In this document: in pieces, positions 24,647-34,870 of the stretch
How positions within the stretch are numbered: the stretch's first letter is position 1
Layout of the letters: the number at the start of each line of letters is the position of its first letter
From: Bradyrhizobium sp.
GTDB taxonomy: Bacteria; Pseudomonadota; Alphaproteobacteria; Rhizobiales; Xanthobacteraceae
Direction: 5' to 3'
Length of the DNA stretch: 47,450 nt
Assembly (NCBI GenBank): GCA_028290305.1
Contig: JAQGKC010000417.1
Span: 1 to 47,450 of the forward strand
Notes under the pieces: model-generated
Database searches by the model: none
What the model saw: only the letters and a program-made list of their open reading frames with translations
Told to the model about the DNA's origin: nothing
Made by a program: the position numbers and the translations under genes

Positions 24647-27600
24647 ATGTCGTTACCAAGTGATTATCGGGAAAGGATACGCGGTCTTCGCCGTACCTTG
24701 AGGCTCAAACAGCTTGAGTTCGCTGCCCTGGTCGGGGTATCTCCCATTACCGTCAGCCGTTGGGAAAATGGTCAAAACGATCCCACCGACCTGGCGTGGA
24801 CTCGGATCGAAGATCTTGCGAGCCGTGCTGCCGTGCCGGCGGGAACGCTTGGTGAGGGCCCCCTGACCAGCCCTCAACTCGACTTCGGCGCCGACCCTGA
24901 ATCCGTCGCTGCGGTTGCTGAGTCTGTTCGCTTGCTGAGCGGTCATTTAGCGAGTCCGACTTTCGCCACCGAGATCTCCCTGATCGACCCGCTGCCCCAT
25001 CAAAGGGTCGCCGTTTACGACCAAATCTTGAAGTCATGGCCCATCCGTTTCCTGCTGGCTGACGATGCGGGTGCCGGTAAGACCATCATGACTGGACTCA
25101 CAATCCGTGAGCTTCTCTCGCGTAGGCTGATCCAGCGGGTGCTTATTGTTCCACCAGCCGGGCTGGTAGGGAACTGGCAGCGCGAACTACGCATCTTGTT
25201 TCGGATCCAAGCGCGCATCATCCGTGGCAGCGAGGCGGCAAAGGGTAATCCTTTCTTAGAGCCTGACGCGAATTTTGCGATTGTCAGCCTCGACACGCTT
25301 CGGTCGAAAGGGACCTTTGCACGCCTTCGCGAAGCAGGTTTAGCCGGTCACGGCTATGACCTTGTCGTCTTCGACGAAGCTCATAAGCTCTCAGCCGATC
25401 GTGATCCGATCGATATGACTGTTCGCAAGACAGCGCGCTACAGACTGGCCGAAGCCCTCGCTGGTATTGTTTCAGAAGAGCCCGAGTTCGACTTGGGCTG
25501 GGCACCTCAGTCCTTGATGCTGCTGACTGCTACACCGCACATGGGTAAGCCCTATCCGTACTTTGCGCTTTGGCGTCTGCTCGAACCAGATGCGCTGAGC
25601 ACGCCTGAAGCGCTGGCTGATTTTCCGAGGGAGCGCCGTGCGCGCCATTTCATTCGGCGCACCAAGGAAGAGATGGTGAAGCTGGACGGAACGCCGCTTT
25701 ATCCGCAACGTCTCTGCGACACTCTCGGGTTCGATCTAACCCAGGGGCCGGGCAGCGAACAGGAACTGTACGACGAGACGAGCAAATATATTCGCGATAT
25801 CTACAACAAGGCATCCACGCTGAACCGATCGGCTGCTCGGCTTGCCATGGCGGTTTTCCAGCGTCGGCTCGCGTCCTCGACGTTTGCATTAAAAAGATCG
25901 TTCGAACGGCGCGCGGAAAAGCTTTCCGCAGCTATCAGGGCAATCGAGGAAAATGGCCTTGAAGCGGTAAGGAAGGCGCAACGGGATCTTCAAAAGAAGG
26001 CCGAGAATAACGAACTCGATCTTTTTGCCAGTGCAACGGCTGATGACGACGCCGACGATGGTGGCGAGGCAGTTGAAGCCGGAGAAGCTGAGACCCTTGG
26101 CGCGCTGGTCACTGAGAACCTTGCAGACCTAATCCATGAACGCGATCGCGTCCTGAGTCTGCGGCACATGGCACAAGGCCTGCTCGACGCTGGACGAGAG
26201 TCCAAGTTCGCGAAGTTGCTTGAGACGATGAAAGACCCGCGCTTTACGAGCGAGAAGATGCTCGTTTTCACCGAACATCGCGATACAGCGAATTATCTCA
26301 CCGAACAACTCGAACGTCTTGGCTTCGCGGGGCAAGTGGCTCAGCTGCATGGAGCTATGGACTACGTAGAACGAGACAGACAGGTCGAATTTTTCCGAAA
26401 GCCGATCGATAGCGGCGGTGCTAAGTATCTCATCGGAACCGACGCCGCGGGCGAGGGCGTGAATCTTCAGTTCTGTTGGCTGATGATAAATTATGACGTT
26501 CCTTGGAATCCTGCCCGGCTTGAGCAGCGCATGGGGCGCATCCACCGCTACGGCCAGAAAAAGGACGCCGTCTACATCGCGAATCTCGTGGCGTGGAAAA
26601 CCCGCGAGGGCAAGGTCATGAAGACGTTGCTCGACAAACTGGAGACAATTCGCAAGGAACTTGGTTCGGACAAGGTGTTCGATGTCATCGGACGGCTCTT
26701 CGAGAACGTTTCGCTCAAATCCTATTTTGATGCGGCCATTCGAGGCGAAGAAGTCGCAGACGGGATCGAGGGCGTGCTCACGATAGAACAGCTTCGCGCA
26801 CTCGAATCTAAGGAGCGCGCCCTTTATGGCAACGGCGGTGATGTGAAGGCGCGATTGCCTGTCATGCGCGAGGACATAGAACGTGAACAGTATCACCGCT
26901 TGATGCCGGGCTATGTGCAACGGCTCGTCGAGAGGTCGGCTCCTTTGCTTGGGCTCGGAATCGACGGAGATGTGTCATCCGGCTTTCGCTTTAAAGTGCA
27001 GCGGCACGGCGCTATGGATACTATTGCGCCTGAGATAGAAACATATCCCTACGAAGCGCGTCAGAAATTGATGGTCCATCGTCCAGGTTTTGGCGAGGAA
27101 GCGATCTGGCTACATCCTGGTGAACCTGTTTTCGACGCGATCTCCGGTGAACTGCATGAGCGCTTCGGATCCGACGCGCTTCGCGGTGCTGCCTTTGTCG
27201 ACCCGCACGCTAAGGAAGCGTCGTTGTTCCATCTCGCGACAACCACCGTTCTCCGCCGAGGTCCCAGCGGGGAGGATGTGCTGGAACACCGTCTGGTTGG
27301 CCTTCGCCAAGATTCGGACGGATCGATCCGGGAGTGCCCCGTTGAGTGGCTGCTCCTTCTTAGGGGCGTGAAAGACGTCAAGCCGGGAGCATATCCTGTC
27401 GGCCGTGAGTGCCTGAGGCTGTTGCGCGAGGCCGGTGAGTGGCTGTCCGACGTGTTCGGTGCCGGCTTGGTCGCTTCGCACCGATCGATTGTTGAGACCG
27501 ATCTGCCCCAACGCCTCGATCTCGTGAAGGCAGGTTTCAACCGCCAAGAAGCGGAGTTGACACGCGCCCGCAATCGTCTCCGCCAAGCTGCTCAGGATGG

Positions 27601-28183
27601 AAAAAAGCAAGCGTCGGTTCAGTTGGAGCTTGTCAAAACCCGCCACTCAGCTCTTTCCAGAGTCCGGGAGAATCGGCTTGCAGCGATCAAAGCCGAACCA
27701 GATCAGATTATGCTCGGCCCCGTACGCTTCGTCGCGCACGCATTGATCGTGCCATCAGTCGACGCCGACGACGAAAAGCGATTTGACGCCCAGGTTGAGG
27801 CCGTCGCTGTGAAACTATCGATTTCGCATGAGGAAAATGCTCGGGGCAAGGTCCGCGACGTTTCTACAGCGGCGCGCGCTCGGGCGGCTGGTCTATCGGA
27901 TTTTCCTGGCTTCGATCTTCTGTCTGAACGTCCAAGCACTGCGCCTCGATGCATTGAGGTGAAGGGGAGAGCAGATCGCGGTGAGGTCTTCATGACGCAG
28001 AACGAATGGGCCAAGGCCGCAAATCTCGGCGAACGCTATTGGCTTTACGTCGTTCTCGACTGCGCCTCGCCTAAACCAAATTTATTTCGCGTGCAGAATC
28101 CCTTCACCCGACTTCTTGGTGCAGCAAAGACCGGGATGACGTTTACTGCGGGAGACATTCGCGCGCTGGCAGAACAGGATTGA
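24647..28183 (+). CDS. XRE-SNF2 helicase with C-terminal DUF3883-type domain (DrmD-like defence helicase)
   Basis: A 1,178-aa protein. ATG 24647 has AGGGAAG upstream and begins just before an XRE helix-turn-helix (residues 10-60: RIRGLRRTLRLKQLEFAALV...VSRWENG). A longer TTG start at 24485 is less likely. The SNF2 motor follows: ADDAGAGKT (138-146), DEAH (243-246), LLTATPH, and the C-terminal lobe with GTDAAGEGVNLQFC and the QRMGRIHRYGQ motif VI. The last 90 residues form a DUF3883-type domain with an IEVKGR core (Glu1104, Lys1106) that looks like a PD-(D/E)xK nuclease-like fold (inference). DISARM DrmD has this SNF2 type; the XRE fusion is unusual and suggests autoregulation. It starts a four-gene operon with a methylase and a DUF499 ATPase. 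Confidence 0.85.
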   Translation: MSLPSDYRERIRGLRRTLRLKQLEFAALVGVSPITVSRWENGQNDPTDLAWTRIEDLASRAAVPAGTLGEGPLTSPQLDFGADPESVAAVAESVRLLSGHLASPTFATEISLIDPLPHQRVAVYDQILKSWPIRFLLADDAGAGKTIMTGLTIRELLSRRLIQRVLIVPPAGLVGNWQRELRILFRIQARIIRGSEAAKGNPFLEPDANFAIVSLDTLRSKGTFARLREAGLAGHGYDLVVFDEAHKLSADRDPIDMTVRKTARYRLAEALAGIVSEEPEFDLGWAPQSLMLLTATPHMGKPYPYFALWRLLEPDALSTPEALADFPRERRARHFIRRTKEEMVKLDGTPLYPQRLCDTLGFDLTQGPGSEQELYDETSKYIRDIYNKASTLNRSAARLAMAVFQRRLASSTFALKRSFERRAEKLSAAIRAIEENGLEAVRKAQRDLQKKAENNELDLFASATADDDADDGGEAVEAGEAETLGALVTENLADLIHERDRVLSLRHMAQGLLDAGRESKFAKLLETMKDPRFTSEKMLVFTEHRDTANYLTEQLERLGFAGQVAQLHGAMDYVERDRQVEFFRKPIDSGGAKYLIGTDAAGEGVNLQFCWLMINYDVPWNPARLEQRMGRIHRYGQKKDAVYIANLVAWKTREGKVMKTLLDKLETIRKELGSDKVFDVIGRLFENVSLKSYFDAAIRGEEVADGIEGVLTIEQLRALESKERALYGNGGDVKARLPVMREDIEREQYHRLMPGYVQRLVERSAPLLGLGIDGDVSSGFRFKVQRHGAMDTIAPEIETYPYEARQKLMVHRPGFGEEAIWLHPGEPVFDAISGELHERFGSDALRGAAFVDPHAKEASLFHLATTTVLRRGPSGEDVLEHRLVGLRQDSDGSIRECPVEWLLLLRGVKDVKPGAYPVGRECLRLLREAGEWLSDVFGAGLVASHRSIVETDLPQRLDLVKAGFNRQEAELTRARNRLRQAAQDGKKQASVQLELVKTRHSALSRVRENRLAAIKAEPDQIMLGPVRFVAHALIVPSVDADDEKRFDAQVEAVAVKLSISHEENARGKVRDVSTAARARAAGLSDFPGFDLLSERPSTAPRCIEVKGRADRGEVFMTQNEWAKAANLGERYWLYVVLDCASPKPNLFRVQNPFTRLLGAAKTGMTFTAGDIRALAEQD

Positions 28184-28191
28184 GATAAACC

Positions 28192-31100
28192 ATGTCAAAT
28201 AAGCGATTGATCGAGACAGCGTTTCCTCTGGCCGAGGCTTCTGCCGCGTCCCTTCATGAAAAAAATATGCGGCACGGACACATTTCCACGCTGCATCTTT
28301 GGCCAGCAAGACGTCCATTAGCGGCATCGCGCGCCGCAATAGCGGCTGCGCTACTGCCGGATCCAGGCGATGATGAGGGTCGCAGGTCACTCGTGCGTCG
28401 CCTTGGCGGCAAACTGAAACTCAAGAAGCAGACCAAGTCTGAGGCAGGAGGGAAGTTCGATGCCACCAAAGTCGAAGGCGACGGCGGGATTCTTTGGTGG
28501 GGCCAAGAGTCATTTCCCGACGTTGACTGGTTTCGTGAAACAATTCGGGCTGCGAATAATGGACGAGCACCGCGGGTACTTGATCCGTTCGCCGGCGGGG
28601 GAGCTATTCCGCTTGAAGCGATGCGTCTTGGCTGCGACGTCACGGCAAACGATCTGAATCCGGTCGCATGGTTTATATTAAAGTGCACGTTGGAGTATCC
28701 CCAGCGATTGACGAACAAAACGCTCCCGCTGCCACAACATGCGATGCGGGACGCTGCATTTGCAAAAGCATTCTTGAAAGCGAAAGGATTAAAGGGACCA
28801 CGGCTCGACGAAAACGTTGCAGTTATGACAGCGATAGGGCGCGGTGAAGCGATTGATCGTGGGTTTCTGAAAGATGATCCCTGGGAGCGCGCAGAATTAG
28901 GATGGCATCTTCGAGCATGGGGTTTGTGGACCCTAGCCGAAGCCCGCCAACGACTTCTTGCGCGATACCCAACTTACGCAGAATGGCAAACGATGGCTTC
29001 GGACGTGCCCTCCGAACCAAGGCCGCTTGAATTTTTGCCGCCGCCTGACGACTTTCAGTCCGCCGTTGATAAACTTAACGCCGGCATCGCGCCGAATTTG
29101 CTGCGCGATCCGCGAATACCAAGATGGGTAGTAAAACCAACAGTAGCGTATTTGTGGGCGAGAACGGTCCCATGCAAAGCTTGCCGCGCGACGATACCGC
29201 TGTTGAAAACACGGTGGCTTTGTAGGAAGGAGAAAAAGCGCGTTCTCTTGAACATCGCACGTAACCCAGAAAACAATGAAGTAACCTTCGCTGTAGAGAG
29301 CGGTGTTCCTCTTCCAAGCGGCAACGCGACGGCACGAAAGACCGCGGACAAGAACCTCGGCGCCGGCAACATGTCTGGGTCCGGTGCTCGCTGCGTTTGT
29401 TGCTCTGTCTTAATGAAAAAAGAAGACATTCGATACGAAGCACAACAAGGTCGGCTTGGAACGACGATGACGGCCGTAGTGATCGACGGTCCAAACGGAA
29501 AGGAATATAGAGATCCCACCGATCTCGAAATTCGCGCATCCGAAATATCTGAACGCGAGGTCGAAAGTGTTTACGAGGACGTTCCGTTTGGTATCCCACG
29601 CGAGCTTATCCCGGTCGGCGGCAGCCGCAGCAACGGTGGTTCGCCGTTTACTCCACCTCAATATGGCCTGACACGTTGGTGCGATATATTTACCGCGCGC
29701 CAGTTGGTTACTCTGGGTACGTTCGTCAAAGCAACTCGCCTCCTTCAAAATGAACTTCCCGCATCTCAGTACTCGCAAGATTGGCGAGACGCGATCTTAG
29801 GCGGCATGGCTTTGGCTGTTAACAGGGTCGCTGATCGGAGTAGCAGTATCGCTCACTGGGATGTTGGTTACGAAAAGATCTCGAATACATTCACCGGATA
29901 CCGTTTGCCCATCAGCTGGGACTTTGCGGAAGGCTCACCAATCGGAAGCTCGACAGGTTCCTTTAGCGGCCAGGTCGATTGGATCGCGAAGGCTATGGAT
30001 CACACCGCCGCGGCGGCCAAAAACAGCATAGCGCCGTCGGTAACCCACTTCAGTGCCATGAAAATTACGGGGGAGTACGATGCAATCATCACCGACCCTC
30101 CCTACTACGATGCGATACCCTATTCCGATCTAATGGATTTTTTTTACGTATGGCTTCGTCGTTCATTGTTCGGACTCTTGCCTGAAATTGATATTGCTTT
30201 TCGCGCAGACGTTGGCCCCAAATGGGACCATGAGGCAGGCGACGGCGAACTTGTTGATGATTCCAGCAGATTCGGCGGAAGCAAGATCGCATCGAAGAAG
30301 AATTTTGAGGATGGCATGGCTGCTGTTTTTCGGCAATGTCATGGCGTGCTCACCACCGAAGGCATTCTCGTAATAGTCTTCGCCAACAAAAATCCAGATG
30401 CATGGGAAACGCTAGTCGCGGCGCTAATGCGAGCTGGCTTTGTTGTAGACGGCAGTCTGCCAATTCAAACTGAGATGGGAAACCGTACCCGAGCGCAATC
30501 GTCCGCCGCCTTGTCCTCCTCCGTCTGGCTCGTTTGCCGAAAAAGACCGTCGGCGGCTCGTCCAGGGTTCGCCGGCCCCGTGCTAGCGCAGATGGGCGAG
30601 AAGATACGCACACAGATGCACCGCTTCTGGGATGCTGGAATTCGTGGACCCGATTTCGTTTGGGCCGCAACAGGGCCGGCGCTCGAAGCATACAGCCGTC
30701 ATCCGGTAGTGTTTCGGGAAGCATCGACCTCCGGTCAACGTGAGATGATGCCGGTGGCGGAGTTCTTGCGCGAGGTACGGCGCCTCGTGGTGGATTTTGC
30801 AGTAGGTCGTGTCCTGAAAGCAGAGGCAGGCGATGACGAGCAGCGCATAGGCTTAGACGACATCACTACCTATTATGTTCTTCATAGGGACAGTTTCGGC
30901 TTGGCCGAAGCCCCGATTGGCGCATGCATCCTCTATGCGATGTCGTGCGGTTTATCTGACGCCGACCTCGTCGACCGTTTCGAAATCCTTTCTCGGAGCG
31001 GGGGCAAAGCGGATACTGAGGAACTTTCTGAAGATGAAACTGAAGCGCCTGAAGAAGAGGAGGGCGCAGATATCGAAAGAGAAGGTACGGGCAGCAAAGT

Positions 31101-31416
31101 GCGGCTTCGGCGCTGGGATCAGCGCAAGCGCAAGACGCTTGGGCTAGATGGCGTCGGCGGTCGCCCGGTCCCGATGATCGACCGCGTGCACCGTCTTATG
31201 CAACTTTGGAAGGCCGGAGATATCACTAAGGTGAATGCCTTTCTGGACCAATTCAGTTTGGCGCGGGACCCGCTATTTGCCCAATTGATTCAGGCAATCA
31301 TTGAGCTTGCTCGTCTCGATAGTAAGGGCGATGAAGTATCGATGCTCGAATCTATCAGTAACCATTTGCGATCACGCGCTGGCATTTCGACGCCGACGCA
31401 GGCGCTGCTTCTTTAA
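28192..31416 (+). CDS. DUF1156 DNA methyltransferase (adenine-type) of the defence operon
   Basis: A 1,074-aa protein. The N-terminus is the DUF1156 signature (RLIETAFPLAEASAASLHEKN...HGHISTLHLWPARRPLAASRA). The SAM-binding motif LDPFAGGGAIPLEA starts at residue 130, with the paired acid strand TANDLNPVA after it. Two Cys pairs (CKAC and CVCC, plus a Cys after each) near residues 328-405 form a probable zinc ribbon. The catalytic motif DPPYY is at residues 635-639, the form of an N6-adenine or N4-cytosine methylase. It lies nine bases after the helicase stop and 15 before the DUF499 gene. It probably marks host DNA as self, as in DISARM-related systems. Codon use is more A+T-rich than the tail genes. 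Confidence 0.88.
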   Translation: MSNKRLIETAFPLAEASAASLHEKNMRHGHISTLHLWPARRPLAASRAAIAAALLPDPGDDEGRRSLVRRLGGKLKLKKQTKSEAGGKFDATKVEGDGGILWWGQESFPDVDWFRETIRAANNGRAPRVLDPFAGGGAIPLEAMRLGCDVTANDLNPVAWFILKCTLEYPQRLTNKTLPLPQHAMRDAAFAKAFLKAKGLKGPRLDENVAVMTAIGRGEAIDRGFLKDDPWERAELGWHLRAWGLWTLAEARQRLLARYPTYAEWQTMASDVPSEPRPLEFLPPPDDFQSAVDKLNAGIAPNLLRDPRIPRWVVKPTVAYLWARTVPCKACRATIPLLKTRWLCRKEKKRVLLNIARNPENNEVTFAVESGVPLPSGNATARKTADKNLGAGNMSGSGARCVCCSVLMKKEDIRYEAQQGRLGTTMTAVVIDGPNGKEYRDPTDLEIRASEISEREVESVYEDVPFGIPRELIPVGGSRSNGGSPFTPPQYGLTRWCDIFTARQLVTLGTFVKATRLLQNELPASQYSQDWRDAILGGMALAVNRVADRSSSIAHWDVGYEKISNTFTGYRLPISWDFAEGSPIGSSTGSFSGQVDWIAKAMDHTAAAAKNSIAPSVTHFSAMKITGEYDAIITDPPYYDAIPYSDLMDFFYVWLRRSLFGLLPEIDIAFRADVGPKWDHEAGDGELVDDSSRFGGSKIASKKNFEDGMAAVFRQCHGVLTTEGILVIVFANKNPDAWETLVAALMRAGFVVDGSLPIQTEMGNRTRAQSSAALSSSVWLVCRKRPSAARPGFAGPVLAQMGEKIRTQMHRFWDAGIRGPDFVWAATGPALEAYSRHPVVFREASTSGQREMMPVAEFLREVRRLVVDFAVGRVLKAEAGDDEQRIGLDDITTYYVLHRDSFGLAEAPIGACILYAMSCGLSDADLVDRFEILSRSGGKADTEELSEDETEAPEEEEGADIEREGTGSKVRLRRWDQRKRKTLGLDGVGGRPVPMIDRVHRLMQLWKAGDITKVNAFLDQFSLARDPLFAQLIQAIIELARLDSKGDEVSMLESISNHLRSRAGISTPTQALLL

Positions 31417-31431
31417 TCGTCCTGGAGACAC

Positions 31432-34400
31432 ATGATGTCATCAAGCACAATCAAGTCCTGGACGCAGATCGTCCGTGTCCGCGATGATGTTAGGAGCGGA
31501 CAGCTCTCATTGCAGGAATTCGCCGCTGATCTTTTTGACGTGGTGAATCACACGGGGAAACGGCCGCTGTATGAAGACCCAGAAAAATTCTTCTCGCTAA
31601 GCTACGCGACAAGCGCGCAGCGCGATATCGCATCAGCCACAGCGGAGCGTCTCCGTGGCAAAAGCGACAAGGCTATTCGGCAGCTTGAGTTGACCTACGG
31701 CGGTGGCAAGACCCACACGCTGGTTACATTGACGCATCTGTTCCGTGATCCGGCAGCCTTGCCGAACTTGCCCGCAGTAAAGGAATTTATAAGCGCCATG
31801 GGAGGGCAGGCGCCCAAAGCGCGAATTGCGGCTGTATGCTTCGACAAGCTGGACCCAGAACTTGGGGTTCCGGTACTGGGCCCTTCCGGCGAGCAGAGAA
31901 CGCTCAAGTATCCGTGGAGCGTAATCGCTTTCCAGATCGCGGGCGCGGACGGTCTGGGCATCTTGCGCGCCGATGGAAAGGCCGAAGAGCGCGACACGCC
32001 GCCGCGCGACCTGCCATTGGAAAAACTTCTTGAGATGCCGGGCAAGGAAGGATTTGCCACCCTTATACTTTTCGATGAAGTGCTAATGTATGCTGGGGAA
32101 AAGGCGAAGGATCCCATCCACGGAGCGCAGTTTCGTGAACAGTTCTTAAATTTCCTCCAGTCGCTCACTCAAGCCGTAGCGAAAGTAAGCACGGCTTCGA
32201 TGATCGTTTCGCTGCTTGCATCCGATCCGAAGCGCGACGATCCATTCGGGCGGCAACTCCTCTCTGATATGTCAAACATATTGGGTCGCAAAGAGGACGA
32301 AGCGTTCCAGCCAGTTGGAAAAGACGACGTTGCTGAGATTTTGCGACGTCGACTGCTTGATCCAGAGACGACCAAAGATCCTGAGGTCTTCCGGCCGAAC
32401 GTTGTCGCCGTGGTGAAAGCACTTGCTGCTACCGACCCGGAATTCGCCAAGACACCCAAGCAACGAGACGACAAGGAGAAGCAGTATCTGGCGAGTTTCC
32501 CGTTCGACCCGGCAGTGATGGAGGTTTTCTACTCAAAATGGACTAGTGGATTACCCCTCTTTCAACGAACTCGTGGTGTTCTTCGTAGCTTCGCCGTGGC
32601 ACTTCGGGATGCAGAATCTTGGGATACCGCTCCGATTGCTGGAGCGTCCATCTTTCTCGCAAAGCCAGGCGAAGACAAGATTTCACCCGCGCTCAGTGAT
32701 CTTGCGGGAGTTGCCCGCGTTGAACAGGTCGATGGTCCGCCACAGGATTGGGCCGCCATTCTGCAGGGAGAGTTTGGGTTCGCGCGTGAGGCTCAGGAGC
32801 AATTGCCCGCGTTGTCGAACCGCGAGGTCGAGCAGGCCGTCGTGGGAACTTTCTTACACTCCCAGCCTCAAGGGGCCAATCACGCTCGTATCACCGATCT
32901 CTATGCGCTTGCGGGCGCGTCGAAGCCGGACAGGATTGCTTTAGAGAAAGGCATCCAGGCTTGGGCGAGCCGTTCTTGGTTTTTGGACGAAACTCATCTT
33001 GATAGCGCCGAAAAACGTTCGGACGGGTCGCGGGGTGTTCCAAAAACTTGGAGGTTGGGCTTCCAGCCGAACCTTAAACAGATGCACGACGATGCACGGG
33101 TGAACCGCGTTGGGAAGTCAGCTGTCGATGACATGCTCCTCACCGAAATTAAGGCTGCCAAGTGGTTGGACGCCGGTGCCTCAACGTTGGGCGCGCGGGT
33201 TCACAAGCTCCCGACCGGACCTGACCAAGTCCCAAGTGATGGGGAATTCAGATACGTCATTCTCGGTCCGAATGGTCAGTCGGAGTCCGGAAAACCGTCT
33301 GCACTGGCGGTACGCTTCTGCGAGGAGGTCACGGGTCCTCAGAACCCACGTTCTGCAAAGAACGCCATAGTGATTGCCGCTCCAGACCGCACAGGGATGT
33401 CGCAGGCTCAGGAGAAGGTGAAGGACTATCTGGCTTGGCTCGAGGTTAAGGCGCAGCTTTCAAGTCAGCCGGTCGATCCGGTCAGATCTTCGATGTTGGA
33501 CAGCGCCGTTTCCGGCTCGAAGAGAGACATCGCAGACGCAATCCGGCAGGCATATTGCATTGTGATTACTAGAAGCACTGACGATACTGTCAGTGCCTTT
33601 AAGGTAACCATCGATCCAGCGAAATCGCTCTTCACTACGATCAAGGAAGATCCGAAGTCCCGCATTACAGACGTAGCTCTAGCGCCGGATGCGCTTCTGC
33701 CGGGTTCGGGAAGTGGCTTCGATCTGTGGCGCGACGACGAACCTAAGCGTCGAGTGAAGACTATTGTGGGAGCGTTCTCCGAACGGCCGAAGCTCCCGAA
33801 GATGCTCCGCCGAAAAGACTTGTTTGATACTGTGGCAAATGGTTGCGAGCAGGGCCTCTTCGTACTTTCACTTCAACGGCCCGATGGCAGCACGCGCACT
33901 TGGTGGCGCGCACGGATCGATGAAGAGGCACTTAACGACGATGCACTGGAAGCCGTGCAGAACCCTGCGGCTGTTCTTGATGCTATCGATGCCAACCTTC
34001 TCGCCCCATCGAAGCTTGAGGGCCTGGACTGGAAGAATGGAGTCAAGGTCGCTGATCTCATCTCATATTTCGACGGCTATGTGCTTACGATTGACCACCC
34101 GGAAGAGGGCTGGACTGAGCAAAAGTCCATTCCACGTTGCCCTGAGGGCAAAATTCTTGAAGCTGTCGGACTGGCGGTGAAGACAGGTTCTGCTTGGCTG
34201 ACGAGTGGAACAGCTTCAGTTTGGGGCGAATTGCCACCCCCGGGAATTGTTTCAAAGACAGCTATCCTTCGAATTCCCCCGCAGCCGATCGACGTTTCAT
34301 CTCTCACACCCGAGGCGCTGCCGGACGCATGGAGTGGCGGAAAGGCGACAGCGCATTCAATCGAGCAAGCCGTCGCCGCGCAGCGTGGCGTGACATCGAT

Positions 34401-34800
34401 GCCTTGGAAGTCGGTCGAGGCCGCCATAACCGGCGCGCTGAATAGTGGCTTTCTGAGATTGCTTCCGGGAGCGGTGTCGTGGCCTTGCCAATTCCATGAA
34501 GCCGCAGCCGTAGACTTGGGGTTGCCCGAAGCAACGCCGGCAGCTGGCAACAAGAAAACTGGGATGCAAGAGCCAGCTGCAAAACCATCCTACGTCCACT
34601 CTGGATTTCGATCCGCGGTACTGGATAGCAGCCAGATGACTGAACTCGTCGAAGCAATGGGAGACGTGCTGGCCGCGGCAGGCAATCTGACCCTTCGGTT
34701 CAAAGTGACTGTCGAGTTCGCCGAGGGTGAAACACCGACACCGGAGGTTGCCGGGAAGCTTGGCGCGGCTTTGAGCAAAGCAACTGGAGTATTTGACTGA
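31432..34800 (+). CDS. DUF499 P-loop ATPase of the defence operon
   Basis: A 1,122-aa protein. The second codon is also ATG; GGAGA lies upstream. The N-terminal 'F..LTYATSAQ..I...A' and LELTYGGGKTHTLVTL (Walker A, residues 88-96) followed by LILFDEVLMY (Walker B, 211-220) are the DUF499 signature. An FQRTRGVLRSFAVAL sensor-like segment follows near residue 380. The large C-terminal part is alpha/beta and ends with a winged-helix-like region and a conserved strand LRFKVTVEF. DUF499 and DUF1156 proteins are paired in defence islands (established, but the mechanism is less clear). The ATPase may load or assemble the helicase and methylase. 70 bases separate it from the last gene. Confidence 0.88.
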   Translation: MMSSSTIKSWTQIVRVRDDVRSGQLSLQEFAADLFDVVNHTGKRPLYEDPEKFFSLSYATSAQRDIASATAERLRGKSDKAIRQLELTYGGGKTHTLVTLTHLFRDPAALPNLPAVKEFISAMGGQAPKARIAAVCFDKLDPELGVPVLGPSGEQRTLKYPWSVIAFQIAGADGLGILRADGKAEERDTPPRDLPLEKLLEMPGKEGFATLILFDEVLMYAGEKAKDPIHGAQFREQFLNFLQSLTQAVAKVSTASMIVSLLASDPKRDDPFGRQLLSDMSNILGRKEDEAFQPVGKDDVAEILRRRLLDPETTKDPEVFRPNVVAVVKALAATDPEFAKTPKQRDDKEKQYLASFPFDPAVMEVFYSKWTSGLPLFQRTRGVLRSFAVALRDAESWDTAPIAGASIFLAKPGEDKISPALSDLAGVARVEQVDGPPQDWAAILQGEFGFAREAQEQLPALSNREVEQAVVGTFLHSQPQGANHARITDLYALAGASKPDRIALEKGIQAWASRSWFLDETHLDSAEKRSDGSRGVPKTWRLGFQPNLKQMHDDARVNRVGKSAVDDMLLTEIKAAKWLDAGASTLGARVHKLPTGPDQVPSDGEFRYVILGPNGQSESGKPSALAVRFCEEVTGPQNPRSAKNAIVIAAPDRTGMSQAQEKVKDYLAWLEVKAQLSSQPVDPVRSSMLDSAVSGSKRDIADAIRQAYCIVITRSTDDTVSAFKVTIDPAKSLFTTIKEDPKSRITDVALAPDALLPGSGSGFDLWRDDEPKRRVKTIVGAFSERPKLPKMLRRKDLFDTVANGCEQGLFVLSLQRPDGSTRTWWRARIDEEALNDDALEAVQNPAAVLDAIDANLLAPSKLEGLDWKNGVKVADLISYFDGYVLTIDHPEEGWTEQKSIPRCPEGKILEAVGLAVKTGSAWLTSGTASVWGELPPPGIVSKTAILRIPPQPIDVSSLTPEALPDAWSGGKATAHSIEQAVAAQRGVTSMPWKSVEAAITGALNSGFLRLLPGAVSWPCQFHEAAAVDLGLPEATPAAGNKKTGMQEPAAKPSYVHSGFRSAVLDSSQMTELVEAMGDVLAAAGNLTLRFKVTVEFAEGETPTPEVAGKLGAALSKATGVFD

Positions 34801-34870
34801 AAGGCTAACCCGTAAAATCGCTACACCTGCCCTCTGAATCTAATAACAGCAACGCGAGCGACGAACGAGA

